A DNA stretch of 64,000 bases from Bathynomus jamesi. Its lineage: Eukaryota > Arthropoda > Malacostraca > Isopoda > Cirolanidae. The stretch lies in assembly GCA_023014485.1 (NCBI GenBank), contig JAJOZX010001000.1:343501-407500 (forward strand), in the 5' to 3' direction. Position 1 is the first letter of the stretch; each line of letters starts with the position of its first letter. Both the position numbers and the translations under genes were made by a program. The notes under the pieces are model-generated. The model did not search any database and was not told the DNA's origin. It saw only the letters and a list, made by a program, of their open reading frames with translations. Shown here one piece after another: positions 53,440 through 62,278 of the stretch.

Positions 53440-54012
53440 TGTAGTGTTCGCCTTTATTAATTTCTTTCTGCTCATTATTTACGCTTCTGTCTACTTTACT
53501 ATATCTCTATTTATTCTCTATCGGCTCTTTCTTTCATTTATCACTTTGTTTCTCTACACTCTTTTTGCCGTATCGTATAAATATCATGGTAGCGACGCCT
53601 AGACCTGACTCAAAGTTCGTTACAAAACAAAGGGGGAAGGGGGGTATATTAATACTCTTTTTTAACACTTATGAACGTTTTATTAAGTCCGAAAATGGTT
53701 TAGTTAAGTTAGGGGTATGCGAGTATGAAATTTCTATATAATAATTTAGGTCGGAGAGGGGCACGACCACTTAATTAAATTTTACGTTACATTTCGTCAA
53801 CCTACGCGTTGCCTAGAAGACTGACTCCCTTATGGGTAGCCGGCTGTTTTTGTTCCTCCGTCCAGGACTACCAACTTTTCCCATTTTAAACAATTTACAA
53901 TCTAACAAACATGCTTTATCGTAATCATCACAATTTTTAGTAAATTTATATTAAACATTATAATCTTATTTAATTAAACAGAAATTAATATTCTTAACTA
54001 AGCATTACTACA
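53440..54012 (-). repeat. LTR (5' LTR in element orientation)
   Basis: 573 bp, TGTAGTGTTC...TACTACA on the plus strand. Shares about 380 bp with the other LTR but has an unrelated, longer T/C-rich inner 195 bp. Confidence 0.88.
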
Positions 54013-54016
54013 CTAG

Positions 54017-55440
54017 TTAATAATAGACTTTAATGTTATTTGTAAACTACTGATAATCAATTTCATCCGTGATCTGTATATTAATAATTAATTTGGTATA
54101 ATCACCAGACAATGATTGTAAGATGGGGTGGGGTCAGTTCAGAGCCATTTTCTGTAACCATTGCTATCAGGCAGGGAGGGATATTATTTCCTACTTATTC
54201 AATGTATATAACGTACCTGTTATACTGAACACTTGTTAAATAGGCTGTAATCTTCATACAAATATTATTAATCATCTAATGTATAGTCTTATTTCTCCAT
54301 TTGTAAAAGGGCTCAGCACACCTTTCAATGTTTGTGGAAAGTATGGGAAGGATAATGACAAAATATAATTTTAATGAAAGTCATACGAGTATGAAGACCA
54401 TAATTAGGAAATATGAAATTATTTGTATTTCTTGAATTTCAATTGCATAATAGGGGCCATTCAAGTATATTCAAGTTAAGTCTCTTTTTAGGGAAACTTT
54501 TACCACCACCTTCTCCCCCATGTAACGCTTTGTTAGTGTGAAGCCCCCCTAACTTTAATATGTAACACCTGGTCATCCCTTCCCTCCCGACTTTTAATTA
54601 GGATGTCAGGGTCCTTTAATACGCTTTACGGCACCTAGGCGTAATCAATGCCAAAAATTTGTGTTCGTACCAGTTCTAGTCTTTTATTGTGCTCCTTTAA
54701 GAATTAGACATTTTACGTACATTAATTAGCTACCAGACTGGCAAATGGCAATACACCCTACAATACACAAGTAATGTGTTATTGTCCTGATTGAAGCGAT
54801 TGTAGAGGTATGAATAAAAAGGTCGCTGGTTTTAGAGGTATTCTAGTCTAGTTTCAGTCGTGTTTCTGATTAAATTTCATGATCATATCAAAGAGTTTTA
54901 TTGCCATTAAAACTGATGATTGTTACATAACACTCAGCTATACCCCCCTCTTCCCACATGATAAAGTGTAACATATCCCATGACATCCTCTCCCCCCACC
55001 TCGAGTGTTACGTAATAATTGAATGGCCCCAGAAGTGACCCAGAATAGTATCTGCGTCACACACTAACTGATGATCTTTCATATGAATGCGAGATAATGT
55101 AGACAATTATATGCTCGGGGAAATACTGTGATTAGAAAATTTCATGCGTGTACAGTAGATTTTAATGCGACTTTGTTCAAAACTTTTTGCACCCCAGTGT
55201 ATACAGCTCATTTGTGGTGGCACTTAAAGATGTATAATGTAAGGAAATTGTATGTATCTTATAACAATGTATTAAAATTTTTATTAAGAACTCCTAGATT
55301 TACAAATGGTGTTCCTTCTACTGCCAGTATTCTATTTGTAGTCATTAAGGTGTCTGACTGTGCCAGTGTGATACGCAATTTTGTATACAGATTTATCACT
55401 AGGCTTGGTGAGTCAGTCAGTCAGTCAGTAAGATAATAGA
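54017..55440 (+). pseudogene. Decayed LINE, part 2 (RT core and C-terminus)
   Basis: Resumes after the LTR element. Broken frames give RWGGVSSEPFSV, then (I)RQGGILFPTYSMYI (RT motif B), and the catalytic region decayed near 54270. After a poorly readable stretch the C-terminal domain is open at 55128-55436: MIRKFHACTVDFNATLFKTF, CTPVYTAHLWWHLKMY and VIRNFVYRFITRLGES. Motif A is missing on both sides of the LTR insertion. Confidence 0.7.
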
Positions 55441-55566
55441 AATCCTGGTTAGTGAACTGGTAACTGATAATATTTTATAGATCTCAAATCTGGAAGCATT
55501 GACGTAGGCAACTGTAAGTTCATTATGTAGAATATTTCATTGGCCTACGTAGCCATTGCTCTAGAC

Positions 55567-55758
55567 CAGTGGTTCTTAACCTTTTTACTACCATGCCCCC
55601 TCTAGGAATTGGTCCTTCCCTCCACGCCCCCCTTCAATCAAAATAACATTCTCAATAACTTCTCAATATTAGCCCATGCTCTCGTTAAGAGAATAACAAA
55701 TACAATTAGAGAAATTCCTGTTTCTAGGGGGGCGCGCCCCCCAGGTTAAGAACCACTG
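55567..55758. mobile_element. 192-bp hAT MITE with perfect 8-bp target duplication
   Basis: TIRs CAGTGGTTCTTAACC at both ends, flanked by CTCTAGAC at 55559-55566 and 55759-55766. Interior is C/G-run-rich (GGGGGGCGCGCCCCCC). No coding content. The adjoining 55767-56184 has no recognised feature. Confidence 0.95.
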
Positions 55759-56295
55759 CTCTAGACAACTATCACTTAACCTTCTCTGGACCACTTGTAT
55801 AATGTTTGTACCTGTTGAGTCTGAAATAAAGATTTCGTTTGTTTGTATATACCTTTTGAGGAGAAAATTGGGACCTGGAAGACCATGTAGAAAGAGCAAC
55901 CCAAATTTTAGGCTATTTTGTTATTTGTGAAAAGAGTAGTTCTTTGATTACTCATGACTACGTTAATTTCTATACCTATACCTTGTTCAAATATTTAATG
56001 TATATACCTATACCTTTATTTGTTTCTGTACCAGTATTCCATTCTTGCTAATTGGTATATTTTATATTTTATTTTCGAAGAAAATAACCATTTAAGAAAT
56101 CAAAACACCGTAATTATTAATAAGTTTTGATACTTTTAAAAATTTTATTTTTTGGCCATTTTTTTTTTCGTATATCGTTTAAAGCAGTGGTTCCCAACCC
56201 TTTTGAAGTTACCGCCCCCTTTCACCAAACTAGTTTTGAACGCCCTTTTCATGGATATAAAACTTGCTAACAATACGATGATTACTGAATGTAAC

Positions 56296-57085
56296 TACAG
56301 TGTGTCCGTAAAGTCATGGTGGGATTTTAAATAGCTATATTATTGCAACGAAACATGATAATGAGATGAAAAAAAGGCAAATTGAAGAACAACTCTAAAA
56401 GAATAACTTTATTTAACGTAGTTCGATATGGGCTCCTCTGGTAGCCCTGCAGACATCTAGGCGGTGATTCAATTCCAGCCACACACGCCCAAGAACATCA
56501 GGAGTGACGGATGCGATAGCTTCCGTGATTCGCTTGTGCAAGTGATGAATATCCCTAATGGGTACACTGTACACGCTTTGCTTGACGTAACCCCACAAAT
56601 AAAAGTCCAAAGGTGTCAGGTCCGGAGAGCATGGAGGCCATGGCTTCCATCCTCCTCTTCCTATCCATCTCTGTGGAAATTTTTCATTAAGGAATTCTCG
56701 AACAACGTTGGCATAGTGCGGAGGAGCACCATCTTGCTGAAAGATGACATTATTGTCAATAAATTGGGGTACTGCAAAATGTTCCAACATAGCGAGGTAG
56801 TTGTGTGACGTCACAGTGGGTTCCGCGAAGAAAAATGGGCCAATCACTCGATCTCGTGCTAGAGCACACCACACATTAACTTTCGGGCTATTACGCTCAT
56901 GTTCAACATAGGCATGTGGACAGCCTAGACTAACTACGAGATAAAGGTTAAGCTTAGCCTAGACTAACTACAAGATACAATTTTGAGTTTTGTTCTTAAA
57001 TTTGGCATTATTTCATCTCATTATCATGTTTCGTTGCAATAATATAGCTATTTAAAATCCCACCATGACTTTACGGACACACTGT
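56296..57085 (-). mobile_element. DD41D mariner-like element, 5'-deleted
   Basis: Tips TACAGTGTGTCCGTAAAGTC; inverted repeats of about 70 bp run inward through GCTATATTATTGCAACGAAA. TA-containing tips. 790 bp, too short for a full gene. Confidence 0.93.
56413..56925 (-). pseudogene. DD41D mariner-like transposase, C-terminal half
   Basis: Minus-strand frame starting near VEHERNSPKVNVWCALARD, then VIGPFFFAEPTVTSHNYLAM, IFQQDGAPPHYANVVREF (second Asp), RWIGRGGW and SPDLTPLDFYLWGYVK (third Asp, 41 residues apart). It ends RLDVCRATRGAHIELR. The HTH domains and first Asp were lost at a junction near 56925, beside a duplicated AGCCTAGACTAACTAC motif (56922, 56957). Confidence 0.9.
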
Positions 57086-57589
57086 ATTTGAAAAATATTC
57101 ACAATACAATGAAAACATTGATATACAGGGTGTTTGAAAACTTTCTGTACAAATTGTAATGGGGGATAGGCAACACCAAGACAAACCCTTTTCGTCTATA
57201 AGTGTATGTCCGCTGACGTCACCATTCGGCGCGAGAGGGCGCCGCTGCAATTGGCTAAAAGGTGAAGTGGGCTAGACTCGCGCTTGCCGCGGGCATTCTT
57301 AAATCGGACGTAGTACGCGTAACATGGAGCGCTTCACGACTGCTGAGATGGCTGACATGCATATGGTGTATGGGGCTGCCAATGGAAACGGAAGAGCTGC
57401 TGTGAGGTTGTACAGACGTGTGCCAAACCACCAAACGTTTGCGCATTTGCATCGGCGACTGCGAGAAACTGGAACATTCCATGCAAACATGCATGACACT
57501 GGTCGGGAGAGAAACGTGCGCACTCCTGACGTCGAGTCGGGCAGGCAGCAGGTACGGCCCAATCAACTTGCCATGGACGATACCCGCCC

Positions 57590-58461
57590 AAACATTGACG
57601 GCGAACCGTTCTTGATGAGCATGCACCCGTGTAGCATGTGGATTTGCGTGCGCCCACACGTGAGAATTGTGCATGTTAAACACACCCTCACGTGTGAAAC
57701 AGGCCTCATCTGAGAACAGCACATAAGCCGGAAAATTAGGCTGCACCGCTGTCTGCTGCAGAAACCAGCGTGCGAATTCCACACGAAGAGGGTAATCCCG
57801 AGGTTGTAATGCCTGGACTCTCTGACGATGAAACGGATGTAACTGCTGCTCGTGCAACACTCTCCAGACCAGGTCGTGGTTCACACCGAGGATACGTGCA
57901 ACACCTCGCGTGCTTGCGCTTGGATTGTCCTCAAATCGCCGTAGGATTTCTTCTTCCATGTCAGGAGTGCGCACGTTTCTCTCCCGACCAGTGTCATGCA
58001 TGTTTGCATGGAATGTTCCAGTTTCTCGCAGTCGCCGATGCAAATGCGCAAACGTTTGGTGGTTTGGCACGTGTCTGTTTGGGAAGCGCCGTCGGTACAA
58101 CCTCACAGCAGCCATGGCCGTAACTACCTATGAGGTCACCGAGGTCCGGACCTCGGTAATTATTTCCTAAAAAAAAAAAAAGAGAACCGTTATCCGTGTA
58201 TGAAACGCATATTACCGCTTTTCTTTTGAAAAGAGGGAGCGTCGAGCGTTTTGTGTTTAGTGTATAGCTTGGGTTGTGTTTGTAGATGTCATTTTGGTCT
58301 GAATTTTGCTCGTCCCGCCGCGCTCGAAAAAAATCTGGACCTCACTAATTTCTAAACCCTAGTTACGGCCCTGACAGCAGCTCTTCCGTTTCCATTGGCA
58401 GCCCCATACACCATATGCATGTCAGCCATCTCAGCAGTCGTGAAGCGCTCCATGTTACGCG
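57590..58461 (-). pseudogene. Mariner-like transposase, N-terminal half (right arm)
   Basis: Starts MERFTTAEMADMHMVYGAAN at 58452, is interrupted by the MITE 58113-58373, and continues VRLYRRRFPNRHVPNHQTFA, RERNVRTPDMEEEILRRFED, STRGVARILGVNHDLVWRVL (second HTH), YVLFSDEACFTREGVFN (first catalytic Asp), WAHANPHATRVHAHQERFAV and IGPYLLPARL, where it meets the inverted left arm. The second and third Asp are lost. The left arm carries a short plus-strand copy (57324-57540). Confidence 0.88.
58113..58373. mobile_element. 261-bp hAT-like MITE, perfect 8-bp target duplication
   Basis: ACAGCAGC at 58105-58112 and 58374-58381. Ends CATGGCCGTAACTA and, inverted, CAGGGCCGTAACTAG, with GAGGTCC repeated near both. 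The junction left after removing it plus one octamer matches the uninterrupted left arm of the host element. Confidence 0.95.
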
Positions 58462-58820
58462 TACTACGTCCGATTTAAGAGTGCCCGCGGCAAGCGCGAG
58501 TCTAGCCCACTTCACCTTTTAGCCAATTGCAGCGGCGCCCTCTCGCGCCGAATGATGACGTCAGCGGACATACACTTATAGACGAAAAGGGTTTGTCTTG
58601 GTGTTGCCTATCCCCCATTACAATTTGTGCAGAAAGTTTTCAAACACCATGTATATTGCTCTAATAATAATTTAATTTTACATTACAACTGCTACAATGG
58701 AGTTAGGACTGAATGACACGCAAACTTAAGTATTTTATCCTAGTGACTCTTACTCTCAACGCCCCCCTAAATTATACAAACGCCCACTCGGGGCGGTACT
58801 GCCCCCGTTGGGAACCACTG

Positions 58821-59163
58821 AGGGTACAGTATCAGAAATCGGTGTAAAATTACACAATTTCATTGGAGAGGTCCCGTTGAGTGATCCTGAATGATCACTG
58901 TTTACATCCATACATACATCAGCCACTGGTTCATCACCCGTGTGTATAGGGTTCCCCATTCTACATACAATAATTTTCATAACACTGTTATCTTTCATGG
59001 AAACGAGAGGGTACATACCTCGGCTACCAAAACTGAGATACACTGGACCGTAAGGTAGGTTTGGTCCAGTGTACCCAGACTTTGTTAACCGACTGTATAC
59101 TCAAACGCGATTTAAAAAACATTGTTTTGTAACTTTTTTATAACTTATTTCATAAACTTGCAG
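58821..59163. other. Kir intron 3 end, no element recognised
   Basis: AT-rich sequence leading to the acceptor TTTCATAAACTTGCAG. Confidence 0.6.
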
Positions 59164-59410
59164 ATATACAACAGAAGAGTGTCCGCAAGCAATTATAGCA
59201 ATGTGCATTCAGAGTATAACTGGAGTGATGATTCAGGCATTCATGGTTGGCGTTGTTTTTGCCAAACTCACCAGACCGAAAAAAAGGACAAACACACTCC
59301 TCTTCTCGCGAATAGCGACAGTTTGTTTGAGGGACGGCAAACTCTGTTTAGTATTTCGCGTAGCAGATATGAGGAAATCTTTTATTATCGGAGCTACTGT
59401 TAAAGCCCAA
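59164..59410 (+). CDS. Irk: Inward-rectifier K+ channel, exon: M2 and start of cytoplasmic domain
   Basis: Phase-2 join (AG|A) gives RYTTEECPQAII, including the conserved Cys after the filter. M2 is IIAMCIQSITGVMIQAFMVG, followed by VVFAKLTRPKKRTNTLLFS, the M2-cytoplasmic linker with basic PIP2-contacting residues. The first cytoplasmic strands are ATVCLRDGKLCLVFRVADMR and KSFIIGATVKAQ. At the rectification-controlling M2 site (Asp172 in mammalian Kir2.1) this channel has Gln. I place the donor at CAA|GTTCGT (59410/59411), phase 0, because it joins exactly to the next exon; reading on would give a stop after VRI. 82 codons, intact. Confidence 0.95.
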
Positions 59411-59876
59411 GTTCGTATATAGAAAATATTTTTGCTTCTTCCTTTATCAAAATTACGTATGTATATAAAGAGGATTCAATAGTTCGTAACCTTCAGTAAC
59501 TTTTATAAGTTTTCCATTACATGTGAACTTACAGAACCATATTTTATTCATATATTTGTATCTATTTTTTCAAGTAATTTAGCATCACTAAAAACGTTTA
59601 TCTTTTCAACAGCTTTTATTTAACTTTCCAAGACTTTGATGATTTTGGAAGTAATATTTAATACAAAACTATTGAACGATAGCTATAACTGATCAGTCAT
59701 TAACATTAAAAATTAATAATGAATTAATTTGGTTTTGGATATAATTATTCATATTTGCCCGCATAAAATATTAATATAAATATATATATATGCCACTTAT
59801 TCTTATAAAATTTGTAGTAAAGATGCGGTAGATTAATGCTATAAATAGAAGTTAAATATTTATGTTCATGTTCTAG
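59411..59876. other. Kir intron 4
   Basis: 466 nt, AT-rich, GT...AG, no element recognised. Confidence 0.85.
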
Positions 59877-60058
59877 TTGGTACGTAGGTATGAAACTTTG
59901 GAAGGAGAAATAATTCCTTATCACCAGCATGAACTGGTCATCTCAACGGAAGGTGGATCTGATTCCTTGTTCTTTATGTGGCCTGTCAATCTCATCCACG
60001 TCATTGATAGCAAATCTCCCTTTTATTCTATGTCTGCTATAGATTTAATGCAAGAAGA
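59877..60058 (+). CDS. Irk: Inward-rectifier K+ channel, exon: cytoplasmic beta-sandwich
   Basis: Acceptor ATGTTCTAG before 59877. Encodes LVRRYETLEGEIIPYHQHEL, VISTEGGSDSLFFMWPVNLI and HVIDSKSPFYSMSAIDLMQE. The pattern (T)EGE..P..Q.(E/D)L, then D.LF...P....H.ID..SP(F/L)Y is the immunoglobulin-like cytoplasmic domain of Kir channels. Donor GA|GTAAGT at 60058/60059, phase 2. I find no following exon before position 64000, so the remaining cytoplasmic domain (the ...FE(I/L)(I/V)V strand onward) lies outside the window or was missed. Frame intact. Confidence 0.93.
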
Positions 60059-60590
60059 GTAAGTAAAATGAAGTTTCCTTAATTAAAGTATACGATGTAA
60101 AACTTTAAAAAATATTCTCACGATTTAAAAAGTTTGACTTGAAATACATTAAAAAAAAAAAAAATTTAGAATTCTTCTTTATAAATCACTAAATCTAAAT
60201 TTAATTATAATTTGAGGAGAGATTGTGGCTCACACCCTCACGTAATATAGGGGTCATTTATTTTCGGGTTAACTGTTAAAAACTGTCCGCAAATGTATTT
60301 AAGTAAGAGAGTGATTTAGGTTGTAAAGGAGATAATCTTAAATTTTATAGTTAATAATAATAATGGGCATTTTTCTTAGTCGGCTACGGACATCATGTGA
60401 GTATGAATTATCTCTGCAGAAGCTAAAATAAGAACGTATTAATATTTAGAAATTTGTTAATATGTATAAACATGATGTTTAAAAAAAAAATCCTGTAATA
60501 TACAACAGTTATAAAAAAAACTCGCCCAGTCAACCGTTTCTTTTCTATTCAACTCTCTAACGCGAGGGTTAATCTTTCATCTACTCAACC
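60059..60590. other. Kir intron 5, no element recognised
   Basis: AT-rich, several A runs; no readable frame. Confidence 0.6.
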
Positions 60591-60594
60591 GGTC

Positions 60595-60785
60595 AACTCT
60601 GGAACAACCTTCCTCAATCCATCTTTTCCCCCGTTCATGACCTCCAATATTACAAACGTGTAGAGTATCCAGGCATCTCGAAAACTTCGGATCTTGATTT
60701 GGGTTCGCTCCTTTTTCTACGGGGGAGGGGTTGTGGGCATTCGCCCTTGGCCCCTCTTTCCTGCATACAAAATAAAATCGGATTG
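60595..60785 (+). pseudogene. LINE C-terminal remnant
   Basis: Reads QLWNNLPQSIFSPVHDLQYY, KRVEYPG, then DLDLGSLLFLRGRG and SPLAPLSCIQNK. LWN.LP..(I/V) near the end of the protein is a common feature of LINE ORF2 C-termini. Same tail type as 38475-38572. Confidence 0.5.
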
Positions 60786-60942
60786 AAACTAAAACGCTTT
60801 ATGCTCGAGACAAAAATGCGTAAGAAATTGCTCATATTTATTCCTATCTCGAATGTATGAAACTGTATGAAACTAATGTAAAAGCGAGAAAAATTAACAA
60901 CAAACAAAAATGGAACTTTATGCAGATGATCACATTGCAATA

Positions 60943-62162
60943 TACAGGATGTACATAAAGTCAGGATCTATTTTTGTGAAGCACTTGGAAATTATATGGA
61001 ATTCAATCATAAAATGATAAAGTGGTAACATTTATTAAATAATTAAGAGTAGGATTCGACGTGACGCCCATCAGTATCCCTGCACAGCTCAAATCGTTCC
61101 GCAGCATTTCTAAACACATTCTGGAGCATTTGCGGGGTTATGTTATCTGCAGCAGTTCGTATACGTGTACGTAAGTTTTCAAGACTCGTAATCTTCGTCT
61201 GATAGACGTGCGACTCGATAAAGCCCCATGCAAAGAAATCTAAAGGGGTTAAATCTGGTCATCTCGCAACACAAGGTCTGTTGCTTCCGCGTCCGATCCA
61301 GCGATTTGGAAAACGTCCATTTAGATAATCCTGAACAATTTTGGCATAGTGACAAGGAGCACCATCATGTTGATAGACGACGGTACTAACAATCCTATCC
61401 CCAATCAGCTGAGGTTCAAGGAATTGCTGCAACATGTCCAGATAAATAAGCCCTGTAACTGTAGCTTCAGCAAAGAAAAAAGGACCATAAACCTTAGATT
61501 TTGTTAAACCCATCCAGACATTAACTTTAGGCGAGTGTGTCTCCCAATTTTGGACGAAATCATTCGGTCTTTCATCTGCCCAAATTCGACAGTTATGGCG
61601 ATTTACTTTTCCACACGTATGGAAAGTGGCTTCATCACTAAAGAGAATGTTGTCCATTAAATTATCACTCCAGATTTGTTCTACGAGATCAGCGCACACA
61701 GCACTTCGTCGAGGGAAATCTTCCTCATGTAAATCATGTAAAACCTGCAAATGATAGCTTTTCTTCTGCAAATTAACTTTCAGAATTTTGTGCACAGATG
61801 ACGTCGGGAGGCCGAGTCTGTGTGATGCAGCACGAACGGACGTACGTGGCTCCTCAGTGATAATTCCGCGTACTGCATTCACGGTAAGATCTGACATACA
61901 CGGTCGTCCTGATCTTGCTTCATCATTTACAGATCCCGTTCGTTTAAATTTGTTCACCAATTTTCGTATTGTCTTGTCTATTGGCCCCGGCTTATGAAAT
62001 CATCTCCTAAACTTCTCTCTGATGTCATTGTATTTCTTTCCCTCGATTCGCCAAATTACTATTGCCACACGCTCTTCTGTATTCATTCTAAGGGCTTCTG
62101 AAAAGAAAAATAGAAAAATAATTATTTCACAAATAGATCCTGACTTTATGTACACCCTGTAT
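60943..62162 (-). mobile_element. DD41D mariner-like element, near intact
   Basis: Tips TACAGGATGTACATAAAGTC (left) and TACAGGGTGTACATAAAGTC (right, inverted), with about 38 bp of TIR ending TTTTTGTGAA / TTGTGAA. Length 1220 bp, with a full-length transposase frame on the minus strand. Confidence 0.95.
61043..62086 (-). pseudogene. DD41D mariner-like transposase, full length with two stops
   Basis: ATG at 62086 (MNTEERVAIVIWRIEGKKYN); a single frame of 348 codons runs to TAA at 61043-61045. Only two nonsense codons interrupt it: codon 29 (62000-62002) and codon 276 (61259-61261). HTH region: SVNDEARSGRPCMSDLTVN, RAASHRLGLPTSSVHKIL. Catalytic: NILFSDEATFHTCGKVNRHN (Asp 1), VVYQHDGAPCHYAKIVQDYL (Asp 2), RWIGRG, then after the TGA PDLTPLDFFAWGF (Asp 3, 41 residues from Asp 2). 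No frameshift at all. All three catalytic residues remain. Confidence 0.93.
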
Positions 62163-62278
62163 TATGGGACTACGTTTCAGTTAATACATTCCACCTATAA
62201 AAATTTAGTGAAATTTTACTGTTCTCCGAATTTTTCTGTAAATTTCATTCTTTTTAAGATATAATCGGATATATATTA

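Larger units (their letters stand above)
49643..54012 (-). mobile_element. Non-autonomous LTR retrotransposon (4.4 kb)
   Basis: LTR to LTR, flanked by CTAG at 49639-49642 and 54013-54016. Orientation is minus: beside the right LTR the minus strand starts TC then TGGTGGCTAGCGGTGG, a plausible tRNA primer site, and beside the left LTR it has AAGGGGGTGATG, a polypurine tract. The 3.27-kb interior (50174-53439) is AT-rich with no gag, protease, RT or integrase motifs on either strand, so it depended on another element. It split the LINE at 48840-55440. TSD length of 4 bp fits Ty3/gypsy-type integration but the group is uncertain. Confidence 0.85.
57124..58653. mobile_element. Mariner-like element rearranged as an inverted duplication
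   Basis: Tips TACAGGGTGTTTGAAAACTT on the left and TACATGGTGTTTGAAAACTT on the right. Both arms carry the same 5' UTR and the first 65-90 codons of a transposase (starting MERFTTAEMADMHMVYGAAN) facing inward. The left arm runs 57124 to about 57535; the right arm 58653 to about 57955 including a 261-bp MITE. The centre holds the rest of the right-arm transposase up to its first catalytic Asp. Confidence 0.9.
56185..58820. mobile_element. hAT MITE hosting two mariner-type insertions
   Basis: Left end CAGTGGTTCCCAAC, right end its complement at 58807-58820. About 310 bp of own sequence (CGCCCCC-rich) remain once the elements at 56296-57085 and 57124-58653 are removed. Flanking octamers GTTTAAAG and AGGGTACA do not match. 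Confidence 0.8.

Noticed and set aside
57299..58170. Multiple overlapping frames on both strands
   Set aside because: Antisense and out-of-frame shadows of the inverted-duplicated mariner-like transposase.
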